Source: JABAAW01 sp965216605
GTDB taxonomy: Bacteria; Pseudomonadota; Alphaproteobacteria; JABAAW01
Assembly (NCBI GenBank): GCA_965216605.1
Contig: CBDCGG010000002.1
Location: 1,240,001-1,304,000 of the forward strand
Reading direction: 5' to 3'
Length of the DNA stretch: 64,000 nt
The notes beneath the pieces are model-generated. The model was given only the letters and a program-made list of their open reading frames with translations. It did not search any database and was not told the origin of the DNA. The first letter of the stretch is position 1; the number at the start of each line of letters is the position of its first letter. Positions 27,369 to 35,970 of the stretch are shown here, one piece after another. A program made the translations under genes and the position numbers.

Positions 27369-28342
27369 GCTCGTCCTTTGGAATGAGGGGGAGCAGGCTC
27401 GTCGGGTAGAAACTCTCCCGCCTGCCCTTCCGCGAGGATGGCTTTACGGCTGGATCGCGCTTGCTTGAAGAAAGCGATGAGCTCTTCTCCCTTGCCTTTG
27501 GTAACGGCTCGTTCGATCTTGTCGAGCGCGACTCGGAATTGCTTGAGCGATCGTTTCAATTCTTTCGGGTTGGCGAAGAAGACATCGTGCCACATCTGCG
27601 GCGACGAGGCGGCAATGCGCGTGAAGTCTCGAAAGCCGCCGGCAGAGAGCTTGGCAAGATCGCCTCGGCGGTGAGGACTCTCCAACGCAGCCAGCACCAG
27701 CGCGTAGGCAATCGCATGCGGCAAGTGCGAGGTGAGCGCAAGGATCTTGTCGTGTTCGGCGGGAGGAAGAAGCATGACGCGCGCGCCGACCCTCTGCCAC
27801 AACGCTTTAATAAGACGCACCCCCCTCGCCACCTTCCTCGCCAATCCCCTTGTCGTAGAGCCAGAGCCAGAGCATTCGTTTGGCGTGAGGATGGTGTATC
27901 GATTACGGAAGAGGTTGGCTCGTGCGTTTTCCGCGCCGGAGTGTTCAGTGCCCGCGACGGGGTGGGCAGGGACGCAGACTACGCTCGGCGGTAGTAGTCG
28001 AGAGAATTGTTGGCAAACGCTGTCTTTGACCGATCCCACATCGCTGACGACGCTGTGGACGGGGAGAACAGGCGCGATCGCTTTCAGAAGATCGGGGTAG
28101 GCGCTGAGCGGGGTGGCGAGTATGAGGATGTCGGCATCGCGGGCGGCATCTTCCACCGAGCCCGTGATGCAGCAATCGGGAAACAGCGAGCCGAGCGTCG
28201 AACGCGCTCGACGACTGCTGTCGCAGAGCGTCAGCGTGCGGCAAGCGCGCGTGGCGAGAAGGTCGTGCGCAAGCGAGCCGCCAATGAGACCGACACCGAC
28301 AATGCTGATGTTACGGGCAAGGGGAGCAAGCGTCAAAGACAC
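27365..28342 (-). CDS. tyrA: Prephenate/arogenate dehydrogenase
   Basis: NAD(P)-dependent oxidative decarboxylation of prephenate or arogenate in tyrosine synthesis. GTG at 28342 is chosen because a GGAGG site lies 6 bases upstream and the product then begins just before ISIVGVGLIGGSLAHDL, the nucleotide-binding loop; the open frame extends 62 codons further upstream into hisC. 325 aa. Further marks: DSVCQQ after DVGSVK, PAHPVAGTEHSGAENA (substrate His), LTSHLPHAIAYAL (catalytic region). Overlaps hisC by 10 bp and trxB by 4 bp, so strongly coupled. Whether prephenate or arogenate is preferred cannot be read here. Confidence 0.94.
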   Translation of the reverse strand: MSLTLAPLARNISIVGVGLIGGSLAHDLLATRACRTLTLCDSSRRARSTLGSLFPDCCITGSVEDAARDADILILATPLSAYPDLLKAIAPVLPVHSVVSDVGSVKDSVCQQFSRLLPPSVVCVPAHPVAGTEHSGAENARANLFRNRYTILTPNECSGSGSTTRGLARKVARGVRLIKALWQRVGARVMLLPPAEHDKILALTSHLPHAIAYALVLAALESPHRRGDLAKLSAGGFRDFTRIAASSPQMWHDVFFANPKELKRSLKQFRVALDKIERAVTKGKGEELIAFFKQARSSRKAILAEGQAGEFLPDEPAPPHSKGRA

Positions 28343-29505
28343 GATGCCCCTCCAATAATATCTAATGGAATATCTAACGGCACTTCGCGCAAGGCACGCA
28401 TCTCTTGTTCTGTGCCGATGGTGACGCGCAGCGCATGCGGCAGTCCGTTCTGCGCGCATCGCCGCACGAGAAAGCCCGCTTCCTCCCACTGCTCGTACAG
28501 GGAGCGCGCGCGTGCCTCGTTGCCGCAATCCAAGAGCAGGAAGTTCGCGTGTGATGCTACAGGGCGCAATCCCGCCCCTCTGATGATCCCTTTTGCCCAG
28601 TCGAAAAATTTTGTACGCTCTTGCCGATTACCTTCGCAAGAACGCCGCACATGCTCCTTGTCTTTCAAGGCGGCACTCGCCGCCGCCAACGCCGCCGCAT
28701 TGACGCTGAAGGGCAGGCGCAAGCCTTGCAACGCGGCAACAAGCTTGCGACTACCGACAGCCCATCCCAGCCGCAAGGCTGCGAGCCCGTGCACTTTCGA
28801 AAAAGTACGCAACATCACAACCGATTCATCGTGGCACGCCATCTCAAGACCGCTGTCGTAATCCTCGGAGGTGACATACTCGGCATAGGCAGAATCCAAC
28901 ACCAGCAGCACAGAGCGCGGCAAGGCAGCGCGCAAGGCGAGCAGCGTCGCCCTGTCCTCCATGCGTCCAGTCGGATTGTCGGGGTTGGCGAGAAAAAATA
29001 GGCGCGTCCGATCGTCGCATAGTGCCGCGCAACGCTCGACCGACAAGGCGTAAGAAGGGGCTGTGCGTGCAACTTCGCGCACCTCGCCGCCGTGCGCGCG
29101 CACCGTCAGGGCGTAGAGCGGGAAGGTGTGAGCGCAGACAATGGCGTTACAGCCGCGCTCGATCGTGGCGTGCGCTAGCAAGCCGATCAGCTCGTCCGAG
29201 CCGTTACCCAACAAAATCTGCTCCGACGAAGGAGACGCGCCCTCCCGTTCCTTGCAGAAAGTCGCCAAGTCTGCGACCAATGCCTCGCGTTGTTCTGCAT
29301 CCCCGTAGCGATGCAGCTTGCCCTGCTCGGCGTAGTGCGCAAGCGCGCGTTGCGCGTCGGGCGAGCAGCCGTAGGAATTTTCGTTGGCAGAAAGAATCGC
29401 GCGCAGCTCCTTCGTCTCGTCTGGCAGACGATGCCGTCCCGCTTGATAACGCGGCAGCTGCTCAACGACGGCGCGTAGACGCGGCGCGCTGTCAGGAGTC
29501 ATCAT
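28333..29505 (-). CDS. hisC: Histidinol-phosphate/aromatic aminotransferase (HisC family)
   Basis: PLP fold-type I aminotransferase. Seen: LSANENSYGCSPDA near the N-terminus, GNGSDELIGLL, LANPDNPTGR, VLDSAYAEYV (Asp/Tyr) and MLRTFSKVHGLAALRLGWAV with the Schiff-base Lys. Placed between the chorismate mutase-domain gene and tyrA, it probably acts as the aromatic-pathway aminotransferase (prephenate or arylpyruvate) as well as, or instead of, in histidine synthesis; that is inference from position. The start is one of two tandem ATGs (29505 or 29502) overlapping the chorismate mutase stop by 11-14 bp; the frame is open further upstream but only as out-of-family sequence. Confidence 0.93.
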   Translation of the reverse strand: MMTPDSAPRLRAVVEQLPRYQAGRHRLPDETKELRAILSANENSYGCSPDAQRALAHYAEQGKLHRYGDAEQREALVADLATFCKEREGASPSSEQILLGNGSDELIGLLAHATIERGCNAIVCAHTFPLYALTVRAHGGEVREVARTAPSYALSVERCAALCDDRTRLFFLANPDNPTGRMEDRATLLALRAALPRSVLLVLDSAYAEYVTSEDYDSGLEMACHDESVVMLRTFSKVHGLAALRLGWAVGSRKLVAALQGLRLPFSVNAAALAAASAALKDKEHVRRSCEGNRQERTKFFDWAKGIIRGAGLRPVASHANFLLLDCGNEARARSLYEQWEEAGFLVRRCAQNGLPHALRVTIGTEQEMRALREVPLDIPLDIIGGASCL

Positions 29506-30445
29506 CGAGATTGAGAGGGGGTTCGTTTGTGCTTGTCCAGTCGTCGTGCGTCGAGCCGATGTGGCGCGCTTCTCCCAAAGCCGAGAGTGCCTCGGCAAGG
29601 GTGGCGCTTGTCAGACAGCTTGCCTCGCTGTAACAGAGGAGGATCGTCTTTTCGTGCAGCCCCAGCAGAGAGGGCTTGGCAGCTACAAGTGTGTCGTTTT
29701 GAAGTTTTTGCGCCAAGTCGTCGAGGCTGTAATCGGCGTGCGCGTCGTTGAGGTTGACGAGGAAGTATTTGATCGCCGCGCTCTCGTCTAGGAAGGAGCT
29801 CGGCAACCTTCCTAGCAGTAAGACGCGTTGCGCCGTCTCCTTGTCGGGTAGGGCGTGGCTCGGCAAAGCCTGCAAGATACGTGGCGCGTGCGTGCTGAAC
29901 AGATAACGCCACCACGGAACGCTTTTCTCTTCTTCTGCCTCTTTTACGCTCACGGGGTGCGACGCGGACAAGCTCACGATTGCCAAGGCGTTCGTCTCCT
30001 GCGACAGGGCAGCGATGACCTCGCCTTGCGTCGCTTGCGGCAGCAGGGTGATGAGTGGCGAGAAACAGGCACCGAGCGCGACTAGACACAGCGCGTCGTC
30101 TTTCAGGTAAGAGATCCCGTAGGACCTTTGGACGAAGGCTGTCGCGCTCATCAGCTGTCGCCACAGTTGCACAACGAGTGCTTCGGGCAGTCCTCTCTTG
30201 CGAGAGCGTGCGAGCAGGCGCGTGAGAATATCGTGTTCGCGTTGCGGGCGCAGCGCGGGTAGGGATTGGGTAGAGAGTGTCGTGGCGAAGTTTCCTTCGA
30301 GGGGTTTGTTCTCCCCGAAGGATTGAGCCAGCAGGAAACGCTCTGCCAGCAAATCGAGTATGCGTTCGTCCAGCGCATCGATGTCGCGGCGCAAGGCGGC
30401 AACAGAAGGCTTCGAGGCGGAGGGCGTGGCGGAGGCTGTGTTCAT
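29492..30445 (-). CDS. Chorismate mutase-domain protein (317 aa)
   Basis: Residues about 15-110 match the AroQ-type all-helical chorismate mutase: LRRDIDALDERILDLLAERF, then HDILTRLLARSRKRGLPEALVVQLWRQL in pieces. This converts chorismate to prephenate. The remaining ~200 residues are not a recognisable prephenate dehydratase: no ACT-like ESRP motif or TRF motif is seen; in alphaproteobacteria, proteins of this size and position (mutase domain plus an uncharacterised tail, upstream of hisC-tyrA) are common. The tail may be regulatory (inference). Overlaps hisC. Upstream gap to the FGase gene is 33 bp, so co-transcription is likely. Confidence 0.85.
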   Translation of the reverse strand: MNTASATPSASKPSVAALRRDIDALDERILDLLAERFLLAQSFGENKPLEGNFATTLSTQSLPALRPQREHDILTRLLARSRKRGLPEALVVQLWRQLMSATAFVQRSYGISYLKDDALCLVALGACFSPLITLLPQATQGEVIAALSQETNALAIVSLSASHPVSVKEAEEEKSVPWWRYLFSTHAPRILQALPSHALPDKETAQRVLLLGRLPSSFLDESAAIKYFLVNLNDAHADYSLDDLAQKLQNDTLVAAKPSLLGLHEKTILLCYSEASCLTSATLAEALSALGEARHIGSTHDDWTSTNEPPLNLDDDS

Positions 30446-30478
30446 GGAGAAAAACGCTAATAAAAACGATGGAAATAT

Positions 30479-31390
30479 TTAAGATAACGCGCCTGTGCGC
30501 GCGTCGTGTTGTGGCTCAACTCTTGGATTGGGATAAAGAGGTTTCTCGACAAGGCTTGCTACATAGGCGGCAGCGCAAGCCAGCACAGCTTGAAGGCGCA
30601 CGCGCAGATCGACAGCTTCGGGTTTGAGCGTGGCAGTTGTTTCGTCGAGGTAGAGCGCGCGATTGATCTCGACTTGCAAGGCTTCGCGGCGCGCGTTTTT
30701 GTTGGCGTAAGCTTCGATGAGATGCGCGCCCTGATAGGGGTCGTTGATGGCGATGGAGAAGCCTTCTCGTTCGAAGGCGTGTTGGATGCATTGCCGCCAA
30801 GCGTTCGAACAGCTGTCGCCTCTGCGGTCGCCGAGCACGATATCCGCGCCGCCGCGTCCGACGGCGGAGGCGGGCATAGAGTGCGCGTTCAAATGAAAGA
30901 CGCAGCCGAACTCTCCTTGCAAGCGGTCGTAGAGTTGTTTGAGCGTGCGGTGATAGGGTTGCCAGTAGTTTTCTTTTCGTGTGCGCACTTCTGCGCTTGA
31001 GAGCTTGCGATCGTACAGAGGCAACCCTGGCGGACAATAGCGCCAAATCAAGCCGTAGCCTTGCTGTGTTTTCGCGCTGGGAGAGAGGAGCTGGCGAGGA
31101 TCTCCCTCGGCAATGTGCAGAAGGTCGGGGTCGAGATCGTCTTCGGCGCGGTTCGGATCGATGTAGCTACGGGGAAAGTGTGCTTGCAAAAAATAAGCTC
31201 CACAGCGCGGACTACCCTCGAAAAGCCAGTCGACATGTCTATCTTCGGCGCGCTCTAGCAGTGCGCGTGAGGCGAGCGTGCGGAAGTCTTCGGGGTAGTC
31301 GCGTCCGCTATGCGGCGAGTCTACGATCAGCGGCAGGGCTTGCTCGGTTGCGGGAGCGGTCAGGGTGAGCACAGAGGGAATATGAAGCAT
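30479..31390 (-). CDS. N-formylglutamate amidohydrolase family protein
   Basis: Family of zinc-dependent hydrolases removing formyl from N-formyl-glutamate (late histidine degradation) or acting on related N-acyl substrates. Seen: IVDSPHSGRDYPEDF (the PHSG metal-site motif, about residues 22-36), ERAEDRHVDWLF, ARFPRSYID-like HFPRSYIDPNRAEDDLD, FHLNAHSMP (metal His) and GGADIVLGDRRGDSC, then AHLIEAYANKNARREALQVEINR. About 303 aa from the ATG at 31390; a GTG 24 bases earlier is possible. No hut genes are nearby, so the physiological substrate is open. First gene of the leftward aromatic operon. Confidence 0.9.
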   Translation of the reverse strand: MLHIPSVLTLTAPATEQALPLIVDSPHSGRDYPEDFRTLASRALLERAEDRHVDWLFEGSPRCGAYFLQAHFPRSYIDPNRAEDDLDPDLLHIAEGDPRQLLSPSAKTQQGYGLIWRYCPPGLPLYDRKLSSAEVRTRKENYWQPYHRTLKQLYDRLQGEFGCVFHLNAHSMPASAVGRGGADIVLGDRRGDSCSNAWRQCIQHAFEREGFSIAINDPYQGAHLIEAYANKNARREALQVEINRALYLDETTATLKPEAVDLRVRLQAVLACAAAYVASLVEKPLYPNPRVEPQHDARTGALS

Positions 31391-31575
31391 GGTCGTAAGA
31401 AGGGCGCGAGGCACAAGCTAGGCTAGCCTAGTGTAGTTTCGCAAGCAAGAGCAAGAACAAGAGGCAGCGTTGTATCGAGGCATCAGCTGGTCTATACTGC
31501 TTGTGAGGCTACTATAGGGGGAGGCTAGGGGTCGAAGAGGGGGGCACAAAGTAAAAAATCGTATCGGAGGTTTTT

Positions 31576-32043
31576 ATGTCGGAGATAGAGAAAAAACTGG
31601 AAGAGTTGGGGATCGTCGTTCCGGACGCTCCTCTACCTGCTGCCAACTATGTACCTTTTGTCGTGAGCGGGGGACTTTTGTTTGTCTCAGGACAGCTGCC
31701 GATGGAGCGCGGAGAGATCGCGGTGCGCGGCAAGTTGGGCGCAGAGGTGTCGTTGGAGCAGGGGGTTCGTGCGGCAAGGCTTTGTGCGATCAATGTGTTA
31801 GCGGTAGCGAAGAAGGCGTTGGGGGGCGATTGGCAGAGGATAAGTGCGCTCGTGAAGGTGGGGGGATTTGTTTCTTGCGTCCCTGAGTTCACGAAGCATC
31901 CATTAGTGGTCAATGGCGCGTCCGATTTGCTCGCGGAGGTTTTGGGCGAGCGAGGCAGGCATGCTCGGTTTGCGGTGGGCGCGCCGTCCTTGCCGTTGGA
32001 TGTCGCCGTCGAGGTCGAGGCGATCTTCGCTGTGAAAGACTAG
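31576..32043 (+). CDS. RidA family protein (YjgF/YER057c/UK114)
   Basis: 155 aa. Family hydrolyses reactive enamine/imine intermediates released by PLP enzymes, or has related roles. Seen: FVVSGGLLFVSGQLP near the start, the Arg-containing LLAEVLGERGRHARFAVGA and SLPLDVAVEVEAIFA end, typical of the longer bacterial RidA subgroup that ends in AVEVEA(I/V)F. ATG at 31576 with GGAGG seven bases upstream. It stands 16 bp before the type IIG gene on the same strand and may share its transcript. Confidence 0.93.
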   Translation: MSEIEKKLEELGIVVPDAPLPAANYVPFVVSGGLLFVSGQLPMERGEIAVRGKLGAEVSLEQGVRAARLCAINVLAVAKKALGGDWQRISALVKVGGFVSCVPEFTKHPLVVNGASDLLAEVLGERGRHARFAVGAPSLPLDVAVEVEAIFAVKD

Positions 32044-32059
32044 GCGAGGCAGTAGTGCT

Positions 32060-35000
32060 ATGTCAGAGATTTCTAGCGACATGGCTGGGGAGGCGAAGGG
32101 CAAGGATTCGCAAAGGAATTCGCCAGAGTTCCGCAAGCTTGTCGAGGCGTATTTGGAGGGGGTACGCTCGGCTTACAGCGGAGGCGGCGGCACGGAGCAT
32201 TCGGGCAGAACCGCGTTGGACATTCTTTTAAGGGGCTGTGCTGAGCTGTGGGACAAAGACATCCAGATTCAGCAGGAGCCAGAGCAGGTTAAGGGGAAAG
32301 CCCCGGATTTCAAGATTAGCCGTAAGGGCATGGTGATCGGTTATGTGGAGACGAAGAGGTTGGGGATAGATTGCGAGGAGGTGGCGCGCTCGGAGCAAAT
32401 TGAAAAATACAAGACGCTTAACAAGAATATCTTAATTAGCAACTATCACGACTTTTACTGGTTAGGGGGGGAGCAGAGCATATCGCTTGTGCGTAAAGAA
32501 GACTTGACGCAAGGCTTGCAAAAAATCAAAGTCGAAAAATTAAACGCGGATAGTATTAAGGACTTTTCTACAAGGTTGTTTTTGTTTCTAGACGCTGCCC
32601 CCGACAAGATCGCCAGCGTTAAGGAATTGACAAAAAAGTTGGCGATGCGTTGCCATTATTTGCGCGATGCTCTAAAAGACAAGTTTAAAATACAAGAAAA
32701 AGATATTGACGAGCAAGACGCTGTTTTTGCCATCTACAAAGCTTTTAAGGTTCAAATTTCTAGAGAAATCACAACGGACGAGTTCGCCGATGTTTTTGCG
32801 CAAACCCTAGGGTTCAGTTTGTTTTTGGCGAGGCTTAACACTGCCGATGACACGATCGTGATCGAACTGGCGAATGTTAAGCAACATATTCCTCAGTCTT
32901 TTCCTTTGGTTAAAGAATTGGCGGGTTATTTGGAAAGATTTCAAGATAAAAAATATTTGAACATAAGTTGGCTTGTTGAAGAAATTATCTCTATTATTAA
33001 TAATCTTGATTCTGGAGAAATTAAAAAAGATTTAAATTTCGAGCATCTAAGACAAAAACAACTTAATTTAAGTGAAGCAGACATGCTATTGTTAGAACGC
33101 GACCCGTTTATCTATTTCTATGAAAATTTTCTTTCTGCTTACGACGAAAAATTGCGTAAGAAAAGAGGTGTCTACTATACCCCTGCGCCTATCGTCAACT
33201 TTATTGTGCGCGGTATCGACGATATGCTTAAAGACAAGTTTTCTCTTAGCACTGGGCTTGCCAATAGCAGCGTCACAGCACTTGATTTTGCTTGTGGCAC
33301 AGGTACATTTTTGTTGGAAACGATGAAACAGATTTTCGACAACAGTGACAAAAACACCAAGCAAAGAGTGTTGGACGAACATATATGTCGACATATCTAC
33401 GGGTTTGAATTTTTAATCGCTCCGTACACTTTGGCTCACATGAAGCTGTCGCAATACTTGAAAGACGAAGGTGTTCCTTTGAAAAAAGACCAGACCTTGC
33501 CTATCTATCTTACGAACACCCTAGATAACTTTGATCCTATCCAACAGGCAAGCCAAGCCAATCTTGCTTTGGAAAAAATCTTGAAAGAAGGAAGGGAAGC
33601 ACAAAAAATCAAAGATAAGGATATTTTGGTGATTATGGGTAATCCTCCTTACGCTGTCAATTCTATGAATACGCAAACTTGGATTGATGAGTTGGTAGAA
33701 CATTATAAATTTATAAATGGTGAATCGTTAAAAGAAAGAAATTCTAAAATTTTAAAAGATGACTATGTGAAGTTCATTAAATTTGCCCAACACAAAATGG
33801 ACAATACAAAAGAAGGTATTGTTGGTATTGTCACCAACCATGGTTTTCTCGACAACATTACTTTTCGCGGTATGCGGCACTCCTTGTTGCAAACCTTCGA
33901 TCAAATTTATATTCTCGACTTGCACGGCAATGCGCGTAAAAAAGAAAAAACTCCTTCTGGTGAAAATGATCAAAATATTTTTAAAATTCAACAGGGCGTG
34001 ACAATCAGCTTTTTTGTAAAAAACCGTCGATTAGAAAAAAAAGTGTTCCACGCTGATCTTTGGGGAAGCAGAAAAGTTAAGTTTCAAAGAGCTATCGACG
34101 AAACATACAAAACGATCAATTGGAGAAAAATTGCACCAAAGCCTCCCAATTATTTTTTCTTTCCTTTTAATAAAAAATACACCGAGGCTCAAGAAAAATT
34201 TGAATCTATTAAAAATATCTTTCTTATTTATGAAACAGCCATCAAAACACACCGTGATCATTTTGCTTTTGCATTTCAAAAGAAGGACATGAGGCAACGC
34301 ATGAAAGATATAATTGACGAAAACATCACAAATTTTTCTTTGCAAAAAAAATATCAGTTGAAAGATAACGAGGTTGATCGTGTTCGTAGTAATTTAAAAC
34401 AAGTTGGTGATAATCTTGACTTTGATAAAAAATTACAATCTTGCCTCTATCGTCCTTTCGATTCTCGTTATTGTTATTATGGCACAGAAACAATGGAACG
34501 CCCTCGCCAAATCATGCCTCATATGATAAGAGGTAAGAACTTGGCATTGATTTCAGTTCGCCAAGCATCCTTTTCAGAGACATGGCAGCATATAGGTATT
34601 ACCGACAAAATTTGCGAATGTTGCGCTATATCAAACAGAGGAAGAGAAATTAATTATCTTTTTCCTTTGTATCTTTATCGCCCAGATAAAAATAAAAAAA
34701 TTCCTCATTCTGTAAAAAAACTTTTTGGCGTTGCTGACCCCTTCAACGGTAAAGAGAAGATAGAAAACATCAATTCCGCCTTTCGCAAAGAAATCGATAA
34801 AAAATATAACGAGGTTTTTTCTGCCGAACAAATTTTCTTCTACATTTACGCTATCCTGCACTCTCCGCACTACCGAAAAAAATACCGCGAATTCCTGCGT
34901 ATAGATTTTCCTCGTATTCCATTCCCTGACAACAAAAAATCCTTCTTGGAGCTCTCGCAGCTAGGAGAAGACTTGAAAAAAGCTCATCTGCTCGAAGAAC

Positions 35001-35293
35001 TCCCCGACACTTCTATTGACTACGAAGGAGAAGGTGATCACAAAGTTACCAAAATTAATTTCTGCGAGCAAAAACTCTACATTAACCCCAAGCAATATTT
35101 TACTTCCGTTGAACAAGAAATTTGGGAATTTGAAATAGGGGGTTATCAAGTTTTGAACAAATACCTTAAAGAACGCAAAGGACGCGAGCTCTCTTGGGAG
35201 GAAATCGAGCATATTAAAAATATCGTTAGATCCCTCACCGAGACACGCAGACTTATGGGAGAAATTGATCCTATCGCCAAAAAGTTTATTTGA
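32060..35293 (+). CDS. Single-chain type IIG / ISP-like restriction-modification enzyme (1077 aa)
   Basis: Domains in order: N-terminal PD-(D/E)xK nuclease (APDFKI at 81-86, YVETKRLG at 95-102: D83, E97, K99); a helical linker; a gamma-class N6-adenine methyltransferase with motif I DFACGTGTFL (about 408-417) and motif IV NPPY (528-531); and a C-terminal target-recognition domain matching the type ISP specificity domain (ILHSPHYRKKYREFL, FPRIPFPD, then the YINPKQYF stretch). Type ISP enzymes of about 1500 aa carry a helicase between nuclease and methylase; none is present here, so it is type IIG-like. Composition changes from host-like in the nuclease part to AT-rich from about 32900. One gene does both cutting and protection, so no partner is needed. 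Confidence 0.93.
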   Translation: MSEISSDMAGEAKGKDSQRNSPEFRKLVEAYLEGVRSAYSGGGGTEHSGRTALDILLRGCAELWDKDIQIQQEPEQVKGKAPDFKISRKGMVIGYVETKRLGIDCEEVARSEQIEKYKTLNKNILISNYHDFYWLGGEQSISLVRKEDLTQGLQKIKVEKLNADSIKDFSTRLFLFLDAAPDKIASVKELTKKLAMRCHYLRDALKDKFKIQEKDIDEQDAVFAIYKAFKVQISREITTDEFADVFAQTLGFSLFLARLNTADDTIVIELANVKQHIPQSFPLVKELAGYLERFQDKKYLNISWLVEEIISIINNLDSGEIKKDLNFEHLRQKQLNLSEADMLLLERDPFIYFYENFLSAYDEKLRKKRGVYYTPAPIVNFIVRGIDDMLKDKFSLSTGLANSSVTALDFACGTGTFLLETMKQIFDNSDKNTKQRVLDEHICRHIYGFEFLIAPYTLAHMKLSQYLKDEGVPLKKDQTLPIYLTNTLDNFDPIQQASQANLALEKILKEGREAQKIKDKDILVIMGNPPYAVNSMNTQTWIDELVEHYKFINGESLKERNSKILKDDYVKFIKFAQHKMDNTKEGIVGIVTNHGFLDNITFRGMRHSLLQTFDQIYILDLHGNARKKEKTPSGENDQNIFKIQQGVTISFFVKNRRLEKKVFHADLWGSRKVKFQRAIDETYKTINWRKIAPKPPNYFFFPFNKKYTEAQEKFESIKNIFLIYETAIKTHRDHFAFAFQKKDMRQRMKDIIDENITNFSLQKKYQLKDNEVDRVRSNLKQVGDNLDFDKKLQSCLYRPFDSRYCYYGTETMERPRQIMPHMIRGKNLALISVRQASFSETWQHIGITDKICECCAISNRGREINYLFPLYLYRPDKNKKIPHSVKKLFGVADPFNGKEKIENINSAFRKEIDKKYNEVFSAEQIFFYIYAILHSPHYRKKYREFLRIDFPRIPFPDNKKSFLELSQLGEDLKKAHLLEELPDTSIDYEGEGDHKVTKINFCEQKLYINPKQYFTSVEQEIWEFEIGGYQVLNKYLKERKGRELSWEEIEHIKNIVRSLTETRRLMGEIDPIAKKFI

Positions 35294-35310
35294 TAGAATT
35301 TTCTAACCCT

Positions 35311-35952
35311 ATGTCTTCTCCCTCCCTCGCTTCCTATGTCAAGCCCTCGCCTTCCGCCACCGCGCCGCTTATCACCGAGCCACCTATGCGAGAAATCTCC
35401 CTCCCCTTTCCTACTCCTCACTACTGCGGCGACTTCGCCATCCACATCCGCCGAGACGGAACTTGGTGCTATCAAAACTCTCCGATACGAAGACAAGCCC
35501 TGTGCCGCCTCTTCGCATCCATCCTCCACAAAGACGCCGACGGACAACACTGGCTCATCACCCCCACTGAGCGAGGTAGAATCACCGTCGAACTCGCACC
35601 CTTCCTCATAGCCCAATGCCGATACAAAGACAGAGCATTGCAACTCAAAACAACGCTCGACGAATGGAAACCCGTCGACAACAAGCATCCTATTTTTATG
35701 GAACAACGAACGCCACAATTTCCTCAATCTCCACAATCTTCTACACAACTTACTCCGCATAATTTTTCTGACTCGTCTGAAGAAAATCTCCCTTACTTTT
35801 GCCTCCACCCTCAACGCCGCCTTGATGCTTTGATAGCCCGCTCGGTTTTCTACGAGCTCGCCGAGCGCGCAGAATACGACGAGCAACAAAACCTCTTCTT
35901 CATCCGTAGCGGAGAGGATCGCTTCGCGCTGGCTTCGTCCAGTCCGACTTGA
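35311..35952 (+). CDS. DUF1285 family protein
   Basis: Conserved alphaproteobacterial family of unknown function. Seen: CGDFAIHIRRDGTWCYQNSP then IRRQALCRLFASILHKDADG and HWLITPTERGRI, the usual family core. Product about 213 aa from the ATG at 35311; a TTG at 35290 overlapping the upstream stop and an ATG at 35386 are alternatives. The middle carries a Gln/Ser-rich low-complexity insert (PQFPQSPQSSTQLTP). Its TGA (35950-35952) is in the same frame as the CCA-adding enzyme downstream, which has no ordinary start codon: see that entry. In related genomes the two genes are also neighbours. Confidence 0.85.
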   Translation: MSSPSLASYVKPSPSATAPLITEPPMREISLPFPTPHYCGDFAIHIRRDGTWCYQNSPIRRQALCRLFASILHKDADGQHWLITPTERGRITVELAPFLIAQCRYKDRALQLKTTLDEWKPVDNKHPIFMEQRTPQFPQSPQSSTQLTPHNFSDSSEENLPYFCLHPQRRLDALIARSVFYELAERAEYDEQQNLFFIRSGEDRFALASSSPT

Positions 35953-35970
35953 AGTAGAAGGTCGGCTACC

